Source: Sclerodactyla briareus (lineage: Eukaryota > Echinodermata > Holothuroidea > Dendrochirotida > Sclerodactylidae). From it: DNA of 64,000 nt. Below are positions 1 through 10,040 of this stretch, one piece after another. Below the pieces are notes generated by a model, which was given only the letters and a program-made list of their open reading frames with translations, had not been told where the DNA came from and did no database searches. The stretch is from positions 1 through 64,000 of the forward strand of contig JAODTK010005562.1 in NCBI GenBank assembly GCA_026419785.1, read 5' to 3'. The stretch's first letter is position 1; every line of letters starts with the position of its first letter. Made by a program: the position numbers and the translations under genes.

Positions 1-900
1 TAGGAGAATATGACATTTGTAATTTTGAACGAAATTGCCGATAGTGATGCTTTAATTACCTTTGACCTGACCTTCACAAGGTCAGAAGTGTCCTAGAGGT
101 CAATGAACCATTAGGGCCAAGTTTGGTCAAATGCAATCACAAATTGACAATTGGCAGCCAAAAGACAATTGTGCAGGGAGCCCAAGATTCAATTGTGGAC
201 ACAGCAGAAATGGATGGATTGGATGGATTGGATGGATTGGATGGATTGGATGGATTGAGTAGATAGATAATGAATAATAGATAGATAGATAATGATAGAT
301 AGATAGATAAATAGCGATCACAATAGCTCAAACAGCCCAGCATAGCTGGTTTGGAGCTAAAGCCGCCATGTCATTGAAGGTCATTAAAGGGTCACTAGGG
401 GGTCAAAAACTGATTTTAATACTTTTTAAGCAATATCAACTGGCGTGTTATCAGAATACAGAATGCTCTTAGGAGTGATGTATCACATGGAGAGTTTAAA
501 TTTTTCATAGAACTCTGCCATGGTGCATAAGGTCATTCACGGTCACTTAGGGGTCAAAAAAACTGTTTTCTGGCTGTAATGGGAGAATGAATTCTGTGGA
601 GGCTGGAAGTTCACCATTGTGTATAATTGTTGGCCTGCATATGTGTGCCTCTGACATCAATTTGACTTCGTCGCGTGGTCATGTGGTTAAAGGTTAGTCT
701 TGAATTCAGGCGTTAACGGGCAAAAAAAATAGAAACTGTTATTGGCAAAGTGGGGGTATACAAGTTGGCGTCTACCTCCGCCAGGGCGGTGTCTAGTTTT
801 GACCCGGCCTTCAGGTGGTCAACATGACCCATCAGTCACTAAACATTGTGATCAAGTTTTGGTCAAGATCCATCAGAGCATGAACATTTGATAGCCAAAA
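1..900. repeat. AGGTCA/TGACCT-rich interspersed repeat tract
   Basis: The tract holds repeated ggtcatt and gggtcaaaaactg blocks. The part at about 330-570 reads as the reverse complement of the tandem repeat at 16.6-18.2 kb, sharing the blocks around 'ctcttaggagtg', 'gatgtatcacatggagagt' and 'cacttaggggtcaaaaa'. The part at about 60-140 resembles the tandem repeat at 9.4-9.9 kb (gaccttcaca, ccaagtttggtcaa). No convincing gene is seen. Confidence 0.6.
212..314. repeat. Microsatellites: 9-bp GGATGGATT array, then GATA array
   Basis: Five perfect ggatggatt units (about 212-256) are followed by interrupted gata/taga repeats to 314. The minus-strand reading that gives Pro-Ile-His repeats across this stretch is a simple-repeat artefact, not a protein. 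Confidence 0.9.
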
Positions 901-1249
901 AAGCGAAAGTTTACAGACTGGATAGATAGATTAGGATGACATGAGCATCACAATAGCTCAATCAGCTATAGTTTGGTTTGAGCTAAAACCTGAACATGGC
1001 ATCATTGTACATCCTCCTCAAATCTGGGACGGTTGGGGAGGGGGAAGGTTATATGCTCTCTTCTTCTCAGAAGTGGTGTTCAATAACGAATCTGTACCAA
1101 TGACTTTCATGGGCAGGTTATAGCATAGAGAGTACCCACTTATTGTTCACTTTGCGTCTCTTGGCGTTGACGTTGATGGTTTACCAGCATCAGCAGGGTG
1201 GACATCCTTGACTCGGGAGGCTGTTACGATGAGATGAGAAAAGAACCTT

Positions 1250-1320
1250 TCATACAATGAAGCCTAATAGTCTGAGACTTTCCTTGACAAAATTGAGAAT
1301 CACTTCCTCGTAATCAGTGC
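1250..1320 (-). CDS. Candidate last exon of the signal-anchor protein gene
   Basis: On the minus strand a pyrimidine-rich acceptor (ttctttctcatgacattacag) precedes 1320. The following frame reads TDYEEVILNFVKESLRLLGF and reaches a TGA at 1250-1252, so it would be the C-terminal exon. This frame needs a phase-1 intron. The most obvious donor upstream, at 1374, is phase 0, so either the junction is elsewhere or an indel intervenes. The family was not recognised. Sulfotransferases and glycosyltransferases also have type II anchors, but no diagnostic motif is visible here. Confidence 0.35.
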
Positions 1321-1373
1321 CTGTAATGTCATGAGAAAGAAAACGCATAGTGATCAACTAGCATAAGTTCTAC

Positions 1374-1524
1374 CCAAAACAACCATTTTGGAGGCAGGCT
1401 GACATCATTATGATCCTGAACAGGAAATTCTTGCAAAATGGGTGATCCTGCCCCTTCAATAATCTTCCGGACCTCAGAGTCCTTAACACCGCAATAATAC
1501 TGAAACGCCTGGTCCAATGATATA
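1374..1524 (-). CDS. Candidate internal exon of the signal-anchor protein gene
   Basis: The acceptor (ttatagttgtcag) ends at 1525. The exon begins with one base that completes the split codon left by the exon ending at 2305, so the phases of the two exons agree exactly. The frame reads ISLDQAFQYYCGVKDSEVRK and then runs on to LPPKW before possible donors, of which GTAGAA at 1373 is the best. No domain was recognised. The phase agreement and protein-like composition (alternating acidic and basic residues, no low complexity) are the main support. The 3' boundary is uncertain. Confidence 0.4.
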
Positions 1525-1539
1525 CTGACAACTATAACT

Positions 1540-2300
1540 AGAACATGTGGTCAGGAGGGTACCCAAACCCGCCGCCGTTGTATATCCCGCACAAATGAGC
1601 TTCATGCGACCTCTTTTGAAAGGAGCACATTGAATTATTATGTCTATTTGACCTCTGGTGACTTCCAAATGCACCCTACCTGTTGTTCAGGACCAACTGC
1701 TCCAATTTCGCTTCAAATCCGACAAAGTTACAAAAATCACAAATAAAATGCAAATTTCACCTTGGTGACTTTGAATCACGTCACGTTTTTTGAGCAACCA
1801 CCTTTGTCTCCACTCATCAAGGTTCATGTAAATCGACTTTATCTGTATTTTGGCACAAAAAACACACAAATTTGACTTCCGGTGACTTTCGTGGACAAAG
1901 GTGACTAAAGTTGCCTAAATGATGCAAAATTCAGGCCCCAATTTACCAAAGTTCACAAAAATCTGGCACAATTTGAAATACGCCTAAGGTATGCAAATTA
2001 GACAGTGAAAGGACCTCCAGCTGACCCTGAATCCAAGATAGAAACTTTTGAAAATCAAGGTAAACCCATACCCACCAGGTTCTGAAAAATCCAAGCGCAC
2101 TTGAAGGTTCGCATAACTATGCAAATTGGTATGTTGAATGACCTCCATTGACCCCCAAATCTTTGTAAATCATTTGGAACTGAAGTTAAAAATATTCACC
2201 AAGTTTTGCGAAAATCCGACAAACTTTCGAATTTCGCATAATTATGCAAATTTGAGGATTTAATCACCATATTTTACGTCGAAAATCTAATCAGCGTCAC
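1540..2300. repeat. Intron-like stretch filled with an interspersed repeat
   Basis: Repeated 'gacttccggtgacttt' and 'cgcataattatgcaaattt' blocks occur here. The section at about 2080-2300 resembles 29.85-30.23 kb (tgcaaatt..., 'gaaaatctaatca', then a ctccctc/cacctacctc block), so it is a dispersed family. It lies between two candidate exons of the minus-strand gene. Confidence 0.5.
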
Positions 2301-2304
2301 CTAC

Positions 2305-2510
2305 CTCATATCCGCATCTTTGTGCCAAACCACATCTATGGCGGGTTCTTCATCCAACGACGCCCCTGTGCCTATATGATAATTGACATCTACAGCACCC
2401 GAATTGTAATGATCAGAATCCTCACTTTGGGGATTTGTCAAACGAAGTCCTGCAGACAACAAAGTCCAGTATATCCAAAGAGCAATAGCAATCAGGAACG
2501 GCTTCCTCAT
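2305..2510 (-). CDS. First coding exon of a small type II (signal-anchor) membrane protein
   Basis: The ATG at 2508-2510 is preceded in frame by a nearby TAG (a 5' UTR stop), which supports it as the true start. Residues 1-24 (MRKPFLIAIALWIYWTLLSAG...) form a short basic N-terminus and one hydrophobic helix, as in a signal anchor or uncleaved signal peptide. An acidic, Asp/Glu/His-containing stalk-like stretch follows to residue 68. The exon ends at a donor, gag|gtaggt, and leaves two bases of a codon that the next candidate exon (ending at 1524) completes. This N-terminal layout is typical of Golgi type II enzymes, but no catalytic domain is visible in the window, so no function is assigned. 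With the two downstream exons the product would be only about 140-150 residues. Confidence 0.5.
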
Positions 2511-2679
2511 ATCCTTTGCTTTAGCAGGCTAGATCATGCTGGATACATGAAGGTGAGGTCAAATTAATCCAGGATATGACATTCCAATTTTTTTCACCAA
2601 TTAGTCCCTTGGTCAACATATGATCATAGAGTCTTGTTAATTCGATAGGACTATAAGAATTTCATGCATTAAAGTCTGG

Positions 2680-3260
2680 ATCAGACTAGGAATTCTGGAC
2701 CTAATTCACCTCTACAGTCCTCAAGATGAACTTTGACCAGACCCCAACTAGGGATCATATTCATTATGAGAAACTTACTTAAAATTAGCTAAAAATAAAT
2801 AACCACTATTTCCCCATTTTTAAAAGAAAAGACCCCGGGTTCACACCAAAAAAGTAATAGGGTTTGTGTACTCCTCATGAAGAAGCTGCGTATTGAAATT
2901 CAGTTTGATCGGACTGGGTGTTCTGGACTCATCCTGTACAAGATCTTAAGATTGGACCTCTGTACCAGAACGGACCCTTTGACCTGACCCCAAAATAATT
3001 AGGATTAATCCACATGGGAAAATAATACCTAGTTTGAGCTTGATCCATCTAGGCTTAAAAGGGGGTCAAGTTATCGTGTTAACAAGCCAAAATTAGCCAG
3101 AATATCCCAAGTGTCTGTAATTCTTTATCAAGAGTACCCTGGACCTCACCAAAATCAATCGGTATCTCCACAATCTCATGAGAATATTCCCGGTCTACAT
3201 AAAAACAATAGGTTTCAGGTGCTCCTCACAAGGAAGTGCATACCATTTCAATGAACATTG
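2680..3260. repeat. Diverged copy of the 'caataggg...actcatcatg' repeat family
   Basis: The blocks 'aaaaagtaatagggtttgtgtactcctcatg' at about 2846 and 'aaaaacaataggtttcaggtgctcctca' at about 3200 match the core of the repeats at 57.1-58.5 and 61.4-62.2 kb. They include the 'ttgatcggactgggtgttctggact' partner block. This copy is older and more diverged than those. Confidence 0.65.
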
Positions 3261-3381
3261 TGTCCAAGCTTGTCCATATTGATTGAAGAACAACGTTGGT
3301 GGCCAAAAGAGAATACAAAATCCTGTAGATAAATAGACAGACCAGACAGACAACAATATTTTGTGCTTTCTCATGACCCAC

Positions 3382-3495
3382 CTTCTCTTTCAAGGTTTTT
3401 TTTCTTTTCTGGTTTGAGGCTGGTGTTATCTGGAATGGCGTAACCTTGGATGGTGTCCTGCGCAGAGTTCCCTCCCAGGTACTCAACTGTCGGCC
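3382..3495 (-). CDS. Exon of a Ser/Thr-Pro- and Lys-rich nuclear-type protein
   Basis: The block is exactly 114 bases (38 codons, phase 0 at both ends). Its acceptor is 'ctgttcaccattcccag' and its donor is 'gag aag|gtgggt'. It reads TLRRTPSKVTPFQITPASNQ followed by KRKKTLKEK. Two T-P sites and a basic cluster resemble a CDK-site-rich, NLS-bearing chromatin or cell-cycle protein. It has the same strand and style as the coding blocks at 4.6-6.1 and 8.1-8.7 kb, so it is probably the same gene. The protein family was not recognised. Confidence 0.5.
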
Positions 3496-4274
3496 CTGGG
3501 AATGGTGAACAGAGGTGATTCAATACTGAGCATATCCTTTTTGACATATCTGTAATAGAATATCTGTTTAAGAAGAAAGCCATGTCAAGTGTGTCTTATG
3601 GGTTTAATGCAGTGAGTGAACACATGTACAATAGTCAAGTAAGCATACCTCGACCGTTGATACCTCTGTGTATAACCGTACATTGATATCAACAGCTCAG
3701 ACCAGTTTTCAGCATCTACATAAATTTAGGGCACAATCTGCTGTTGTGCATAAACTCCCCAAGGCGTGGGGTCACAGGAGGTACCTGTGTAAACAAAACC
3801 AATACCAAAACATGTACTTTCAAACACCTTGTAAAAACAAAATATGTGTTGGATCAAAACAGTGGGTTCTTGAACCAGGGGTCCCCCCTGTTATCGCCAG
3901 GGGTCCCCCCTGTTTCTGGAGACCAGCGGTTGACTGGTCATTCTTCCTGCTGAGGTATTCAATTTTGTTCCCACCCATCCTAACTGTGGTCGAAAAAGGA
4001 AAAGGGTGAGCTGCACCTATATAACACTACTAAACACATGATGCATTCCACTTTCAAATTCATTGCCAGGACGGAATTATGACTATGACTGAACAAAGGA
4101 TCCTCAAATCGCAGTTTTTCACATGTTTCAGGGTCCTTGGTTGTTTTAATATGAGGTATTTACTGTTTCACAACCATCCTGATAAATAGCTGTATGAAAA
4201 GAGCAAATGACCTGTAAGCAGAATATAACATCAAATTGGCAATAGTTTGCAGAAGCCTTGTGAGGTAGCTTAAC

Positions 4275-4430
4275 GGGATTGTCCCAGACTGTATGGTGGC
4301 TATGTTTCCCAGCCTTATGGTATGCTAGGTTTTTCCCAGCCTCCAGGCTGTAAGGTGCTCTGTCGCGCCAGAACTCGCATCGGTTGGCTATAGTTTCCCA
4401 GCCGGTAAGTGGCTATAGTTTTTCCCAGAG
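4275..4430. repeat. Degenerate minisatellite (ggctatagtttcccagcc)
   Basis: Several imperfect copies of a roughly 20-30-bp unit with core 'tggctat(a)gttt(tt)cccagcc' occur between two exon-like blocks of the minus-strand gene. Confidence 0.6.
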
Positions 4431-4595
4431 GAATCCATGCTATGTGTTATTACATTTTTACCGTTATTCAAGGCAAAAACAATAACAATATGCTTTAGTA
4501 CAGGAACTCGCTATATCCTGCACCCGCAAAGAATGTCACATGTCCAGCACTTTGTACTCAGAACAATCACACAACAGTTGTTTTATAAACACACC

Positions 4596-5150
4596 TTAGT
4601 TTTCTTCGCATTGCAGCAGACACTGCTCAAGCGTTTCCTCACTATCTGTCCAGGCCACAGCATTCCTCAGCTGTGTCCCCACTAGCCGTCCTTGAATTCC
4701 ACACTGTCAAGGCAGTGGTGCCATCCCCGGGCCCTGTTTTCCTTGTTCCTGTATTCACTGTGACACAAGCAACGTTCACCTCCTCTCCTCCATTCCAGAC
4801 TTTGCCTACTGGAGGGATCTCCATTGAGAAGCTGCTTCCTGCACACTCTTCTGGTTTTCCTCTTCCTCAATATCACTATTTACATGCTTGACAGTACATC
4901 CTGCTGCCACCTTCTTTCTTGGGGTCTCCCCCCATCTCAACTTCTTTGGTGTGACCTTGTCCCATCACAACACTGTGGTCCTCATGCTGCAAACTTGTTT
5001 ACTGCCATCAACTGAAAGATTACCAGACATGAATGCAATCTGACGGTGCACTTGACGAGGCACATTGACTCCGGTTCTCATTCATGCGGCGTCTTTGGGA
5101 GCTCGACACTAAAGATGGCTTTCCCTGTTGCCCTCTTGGATAGGTCCTGT
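4596..5150 (-). CDS. Coding-like block of the nuclear-type protein, with frame changes
   Basis: Read on the minus strand, successive frames look coding: PSLVSSSQRRRMNENRSQCA near 5100-5030; GNLSVDGSKQVCSMRTTVL, an in-frame TGA, then WDKVTPKKLRWGETPRKK near 5020-4900; VNSDIEEEENQKSVQEAAS after that; and NAVAWTDSEETLEQCLLQCE, which ends at a TAA at 4596. The frames do not join without several one-base shifts. The acidic, Lys- and Ser-rich composition matches the adjacent block. This is either a decayed gene or an exon with residual sequencing indels. The stop at 4596 conflicts with the exon at 3382-3495 belonging to the same transcript, unless splicing skips it. Confidence 0.45.
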
Positions 5151-5179
5151 CAGACTTAACAACATCTTTTTATACTCAC

Positions 5180-6110
5180 CATCGCGCCCTGTTTGGGACT
5201 TCTCTGTGTCATTTGCTGCAGTGTTGAACCAATTTCATGGTCGGCTCGAGGATGGCTCCTGTACATCCTTGGCACTCCCAAAGGACCTCTTGTGTAGGCA
5301 TTTATATCACAGGAGTTATCCAGATTCTTAGCTAAGATGTTCTCCTCCTCACTTACCAGGGAACCCGCAGGAAACACACAATCAGCAGTTTTTAGATGTT
5401 ATCGGGGTGATTTTGTTTGAGGGGAGACAAACGTGAGCGTCTGTTTGATTGTTCTTTCATGGCATCTGCCACTTCCTTAGCACTGTCATCTAGATTGTCT
5501 TTGACAGATCTGCACCTCTGGCCCATCATACCCTCTGGAGATTTCGGAGACAGATTGGTGCAGATGACCTTCAGTGTGGGGCCAGTCTTGTTCAGGACCT
5601 GTACCTTTAGTTTTTCTGCATCGCAGCCTTCACTGGCGATCCGTCTCTTGTTCTGGGTCATGTGCCTAGGTCCTGCCATCCTTCTGGACGGAGAAAAGGT
5701 GCTGTCCAACATGGATCCCTGGAACTGCTTGCGGGCAGACTTACGCCTTGGAACTGTCACTAGCTTCCCACCCAACTTGTGCCTGCTGGGGCGATCTAGG
5801 CTGCTAATGCTGCCACCGGAGAAGTCCGCAGAGAGAGGATTCCTTGTTGATTCTGCAAGGGGGCTGAAGTGCGAGATGGCTCCATCTCCTCCATCCAGGA
5901 TGGTGACTCCCTCTAAAGCCCCTTGATCAAATGCTCCACCCCTCTTTGCCTCCTGTTCTTTCTGCCAGGTTCTTGTTCTCATCATTTGCAGTTAGTTTTT
6001 TCCGATGCAGTCCTCTTGCTCTGCATCAACCACAGCTTTGTCAAATGTGCTGCATTCTCCAGATATCCCAGAGCCCCTTTGTTTGGCGCCATTGTTGAAA
6101 GCATCATTCA
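5180..6110 (-). CDS. Large exon-like block of a Ser/Thr-Pro-rich nuclear-type protein
   Basis: An acceptor (ttatattgtattgtag) ends at 6111. Coding-like sequence then runs through several frames: NNGAKQRGSGISGECSTFDK, LTANDENKNLAERTGGKEG, then a long open stretch of about 190 codons (5985-5392). That stretch includes VPRRKSARKQFQGSMLDSTF, 'SPSRRMAG', KLKVQVLNKTGPTLKVICTN and LSPKSPEG. Next comes a one-base shift and NILAKNLDNSCDINAYTRGP. A donor-like atg|gtgagtat lies at 5180, although coding-like sequence continues beyond it. Many S/T-P and R-K-S motifs suggest a phosphorylated chromatin, replication or kinetochore protein. No conserved domain is visible and no name is given. The opposite-strand frame (5417-5926) is a shadow. 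Confidence 0.55.
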
Positions 6111-6689
6111 CTACAATACAATATAAATGATTACATGCATGCATCAATATTTTATCAATGAGAGAGGGACAGACTTATCACAATTTTATATTGATTATAC
6201 AAAATGAATAATGAGACCAGTCAACTCCTACATTGGAACTATTTTGACCCTACTCAAGATTAGATGATTACAGGCCAGGAACTAATATTATACCTCGCAG
6301 GTTTTTTCTATATATTGTCTTGGAAAAATGCTATTTGGTATTAGCAAGTTATAGCCGTGTGCCTTAATGGAATGTATGATTTAGGCCAAAAATAGGGAAA
6401 ACAACAACTAATTAGGATTCAACCGTATCTGAAATTTGTCATATTATATAACAGTTGAAAAATCACTATCTACTTGCCAGGGGGCCTTCCCCTTGATTCA
6501 TTCAGGGCTAGGCTATGACTTGCATATTTTATTCTAGTAAGATATGTTTTTTCCTAGTAAATGATGTTCAGCTTCTCAGTTTTCTACTATGCCCCCGGAC
6601 TATTTTTCTAACACTCTACCTTAAATTTCCCCCACCAGTCTTTTCTTCCCAATCACCCCATCAACCTACTCCAGACTTCTTTCTGCTTC

Positions 6690-6840
6690 TCCAGGCTTCA
6701 GGCCATTTCACGTCACCGTCCAAAAGGACGTTCAGTGAATTCCAGGACCAGACCACTATCTCGGAACCCGGAGAAGCGGGAGTTCGTTCAAGTGACTCCT
6801 CACAGCCAAGAAACAAGACTTATTGCAATATCCCATGACC
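6690..6840. other. Exon-like block, strand ambiguous
   Basis: On the plus strand a strong acceptor (ctttctgcttctccag) leads into SPSKRTFSEFQDQTTISEPG and a stop at 6835. On the minus strand an acceptor-like ttgtttcttggctgtgag leads into EESLERTPASPGSEIVVWSW and a possible gga|gtaggt donor. The minus reading fits the T-P/S-P-rich gene on that strand, while the plus acceptor is the stronger splice signal. Only RNA evidence could decide. Confidence 0.35.
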
Positions 6841-7297
6841 AACCTCAGTAACCACAGAAAGTCAACTGAATAACGCAGAAACCATGAAGTAAAGACCATG
6901 ACCTTGCCCATCGCAACTGCAATTACAGCCACCTAGGGAATCGTCCGGTGAATGCTAGTTTACGAACTCAGAATATTTTGCTATTCAATTCAATGAGGGT
7001 GTTTGTAGGTGGGATTAGGCACATTGTAGCATGAGACATGATCATATGGCTTTTTGGTTGACAATTACCTAAATTTTACATGTTTTGGCAAAGGTACGAT
7101 CAATCTATCCATAATGTTAAATTCCCCCCCCCACAAAAAAAAAAAAATCCGAACCAAAACAACAGCCTCTTCCTACTGTAGGCATGGTAGAAAGTGTTAA
7201 TTCATGTAGGTCTAAGGTGACAGGGGGGAATATAACAGGAGGGTCATTGAAAATTACCTTAACAACTGGGAAAGCTAAAAGGATTGGTGATCTTTCG

Positions 7298-7376
7298 ACT
7301 GATATCTGATAACGGATGACCAGACTTCTTCATAGGATCCAGTCCTATGAAGAAGTCTGGTCATCCATTATCATCA
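7298..7376. repeat. Near-perfect palindrome (24-bp arms, 5-base loop)
   Basis: Arms 7314-7337 (ggatgaccagacttcttcat...) and 7343-7366 are perfect inverted complements around the loop tccag. Pairing continues imperfectly outward (gataac/attatc, ctgat/atcag). This could be a MITE core, a foldback element or a hairpin. Confidence 0.9.
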
Positions 7377-8099
7377 GTTAGCGTTGTTGACTCATCTTTT
7401 CATTTCCTCAGTCTCGAAGGGCCTGTAGAGATACGTTGCCATTCACACCTCTATGTACTGTTTACTGGTTGCCATACCAATGGTTGCTTATGGTAGCAGC
7501 ACTACAAGAAACTATCCAATGAGGGGTACCCTACGGTTGGGTGCCCAGTATGTGTGTGTGTGTGCGTTTTCGTGTCCATCAGATATTTTTTTCTCCAGTT
7601 TTGGAGTAGACGAACATGATCAAGTTTTGCACACACCTAAATAGTCACAAAACACACGTTTTCTTCCAAATTGACACATTTTTCAATCCAAAATCATGGA
7701 ATTCAGGGGAGGTTTTTTTTTCCTCATTTTTGGCCAATTTCTTACTGTGGTTCAAGAGGTTTGATGGTTACGTAATTAAAATCCCAATAACGTAACATTT
7801 GCTTAAAAGCAGGGAGTAACAAAATATGAACTGCTTCTTTGCATCCAGGCAAAATTGGAATTTTGGAGAAAATAAATGCAATTTTGGGTAAAAACAAACT
7901 ATTTTTTGGCCAAATTTGGGAGTTTCGAGATATCTAAAGTTTTTTTACTTGAATAGACATTGCTGAATTCATTTTATGTTCTCACTCAAATGTACTGTTT
8001 TCTGTGTTGTACACCTATTGCCATGATTTTTGGCAATTTCCTATCAGATGGGATACTCTTGTCTCTACATGAAAGTGGAACAAGCATAATTTCCTCAAA

Positions 8100-8696
8100 A
8101 ACAAGTCTTTTGAATCATCACCTGTTTCTCCCGAGGTTAAGGCTGTGATCTCCTGGACGTTTCCGTCATTTTCTTCACCAAGCCCAGAAGTCATATCGAT
8201 ACCAGTCTGCTGGCCTCCAACACTTCTTCACTGCCAACTTTCTGCTCCCCCCCCCTCTTAGCACAGACCCGGGAAAGATCCGTTTGTCGTTGTTGATTTC
8301 CTTTCCTCTTCCTCCAGATCTCCTGATGGTACTCAATTCTCTGAAATATGCAAGACACTGTCACCTCCCACTCTTGGCTGCAGACCAGGAGAGGCCGCTT
8401 CTACTGTGGGGCAGCTTTGTTTGGTACTGCTCCCTTCATTGTGAGAAGTACCCCCTGCTAGCTGATGGGCATCTGTTTCCTCGTTGATTTGAAGACGGGA
8501 CTCACCTGAACTTGGTGAAAAATTTCATCTGGTAGGTCCGAGGTTGGCCGCAACCACTTCGGTTCGACACTGTCCAGATATCAGGTGGGCTCTGTTTTTT
8601 TATAGGGGGATTGACAACTGGGTCCTCAGGAACTTTCAGAGACCCACCTCGGACTAGCGAGGTGTGCGAAGAGGAACGATCAGGAAAACGAGTCAT
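8100..8696 (-). CDS. Exon-like block of the nuclear-type protein, frameshifted
   Basis: An acceptor (ttatctttgcag) ends at 8697 and the block begins with an ATG codon: MTRFPDRSSSHTSLVRGGSL, then ...PPIKKQSPPDIWTVSNRSGC. At 8506 there is either a donor (cag|gtgagt) or a one-base insertion, because the next frame continues directly as ESRLQINEETDAHQLAGGTS. Further on come VPSGDLEEEERKSTTTNGSF and, after more shifts, TGIDMTSGLGEENDGNVQEI and LTSGETGDDSKD. All are polar, acidic and Ser-rich, matching the 5.2-6.1 kb block on the same strand, so this is probably the 5' part of that gene. At least three frame breaks are present. Confidence 0.45.
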
Positions 8697-9364
8697 CTGC
8701 AAAGATAATTGATAATGCATGCATTTAGAGCACATGGGCTTCCTGTTTCCTTGCCCTAACAATAGACTTTAGAATATGTTGACTTAAGGCAAGGCATTTG
8801 AGGATATTGCCTGAACTCAGACTAAACGGTTGTCAATTGCTATTTGAGGATATTGCCTCTAAGCAATTATTCTTCTATGTTTAGGACAACCTACCAGACA
8901 ACACTTTAGTAACTTATCACACTTGAAGACAGTAAAGCCTAAATTCTTGGAACACTTCTCTTGGCCTAATTGTTAAGATGGAGGAAATGAAATGAATACA
9001 CTAGAGTGATTCACACAAGACCAGTAAACAATCTTGGTCGAATTAGCTCCCTCATTTAAAAGTTACCAGTGTTTCTCATCAAGGTTAAAGGGGATGGTGA
9101 TTAGCAGAACTTTTACCCAACCCCATTCTGAGTGTGGAAGAAATTCATTTGGCCCTCTAACACATACTTTGCTGAGAAATTGTGAATCAAATTGGTGACT
9201 TAAAAAGCAAAGAAATGGACAGAACAGAGAGGGTAGTCAATTCATGGCATATGCCCATGACTGTGGCGGTCATTCTTTGCGATTGTTTGCAGTGAGCCGC
9301 CCTTATATAATGCTCTTCCCAGTACCATTTCATCCTCACAATTCATCCTCACATGAAAAACAAA

Positions 9365-9895
9365 CAACTAGAGCACCAATGGTGCTGTAGCTCAAACCAC
9401 ACAAATGTACCAAGAGGACTGTACAATTATGTGTTGAATGTTCAAGAAGGCAGTTTTAAACAATGGCCTATTGTGCCCCTGTAACAACTTTTGACCTTGA
9501 TCTTCATATGGCAAAAAATGTATTAGCTGTCAATAAACATTGTTACTCAGTTTGATCAACATCCATTGAAGAATGACCAATTGAGAGAGAAAAAGCAATT
9601 TCACACAGTGGCCTGTTGTGCCCCTACAATGACCTATACGACCTTGACCTTCACATGGTCAAAGATGTCTCAAACATCAATGAACAATGAGTCCAAGTTT
9701 GGTCAACATCCAAAGAATTACTGTTTTGGGGCTAAAAAGCAATTTTGCACAGTGGCCTATTGTGCCACTCCAATGACTTTTGACATTGACCTTCACAGTT
9801 CACAGGTCAAAGATGTCTCAAACATCAATGAACAATGAGTCCAAGTTTGGTCAACATCCATCAAAGAATGACTGTTTGGGGGTCCGTAAGCTTTT
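9365..9895. repeat. AGGTCA-type tandem repeat, unit about 150-180 bp
   Basis: Three to four imperfect units share 'cacagtggcctattgtgcc', 'gaccttgaccttcacatggtcaaagatg', 'acatcaatgaacaatgagtcc' and 'aagtttggtcaacatcca'. The last two units are nearly identical. Short open frames across it are repeat-derived and not genes. Confidence 0.85.
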
Positions 9896-10040
9896 TTTTC
9901 TCAACAGATGTTGCTGTTTTAACTATATTACTATAGACATTGCACCAATCTGTGAACAAGCTGATAGGAACACTACCCGAGGAAAACATTATGTCCAGAA
10001 TCCCTTGTTATGGCAATTTAATAAAGCAATGTACTTACCT

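Noticed and set aside
127..343. Minus-strand open frames with Pro-Ile-His and Ser-Ile-Tyr repeats
   Set aside because: They are translations of the GGATGGATT and GATA microsatellites.
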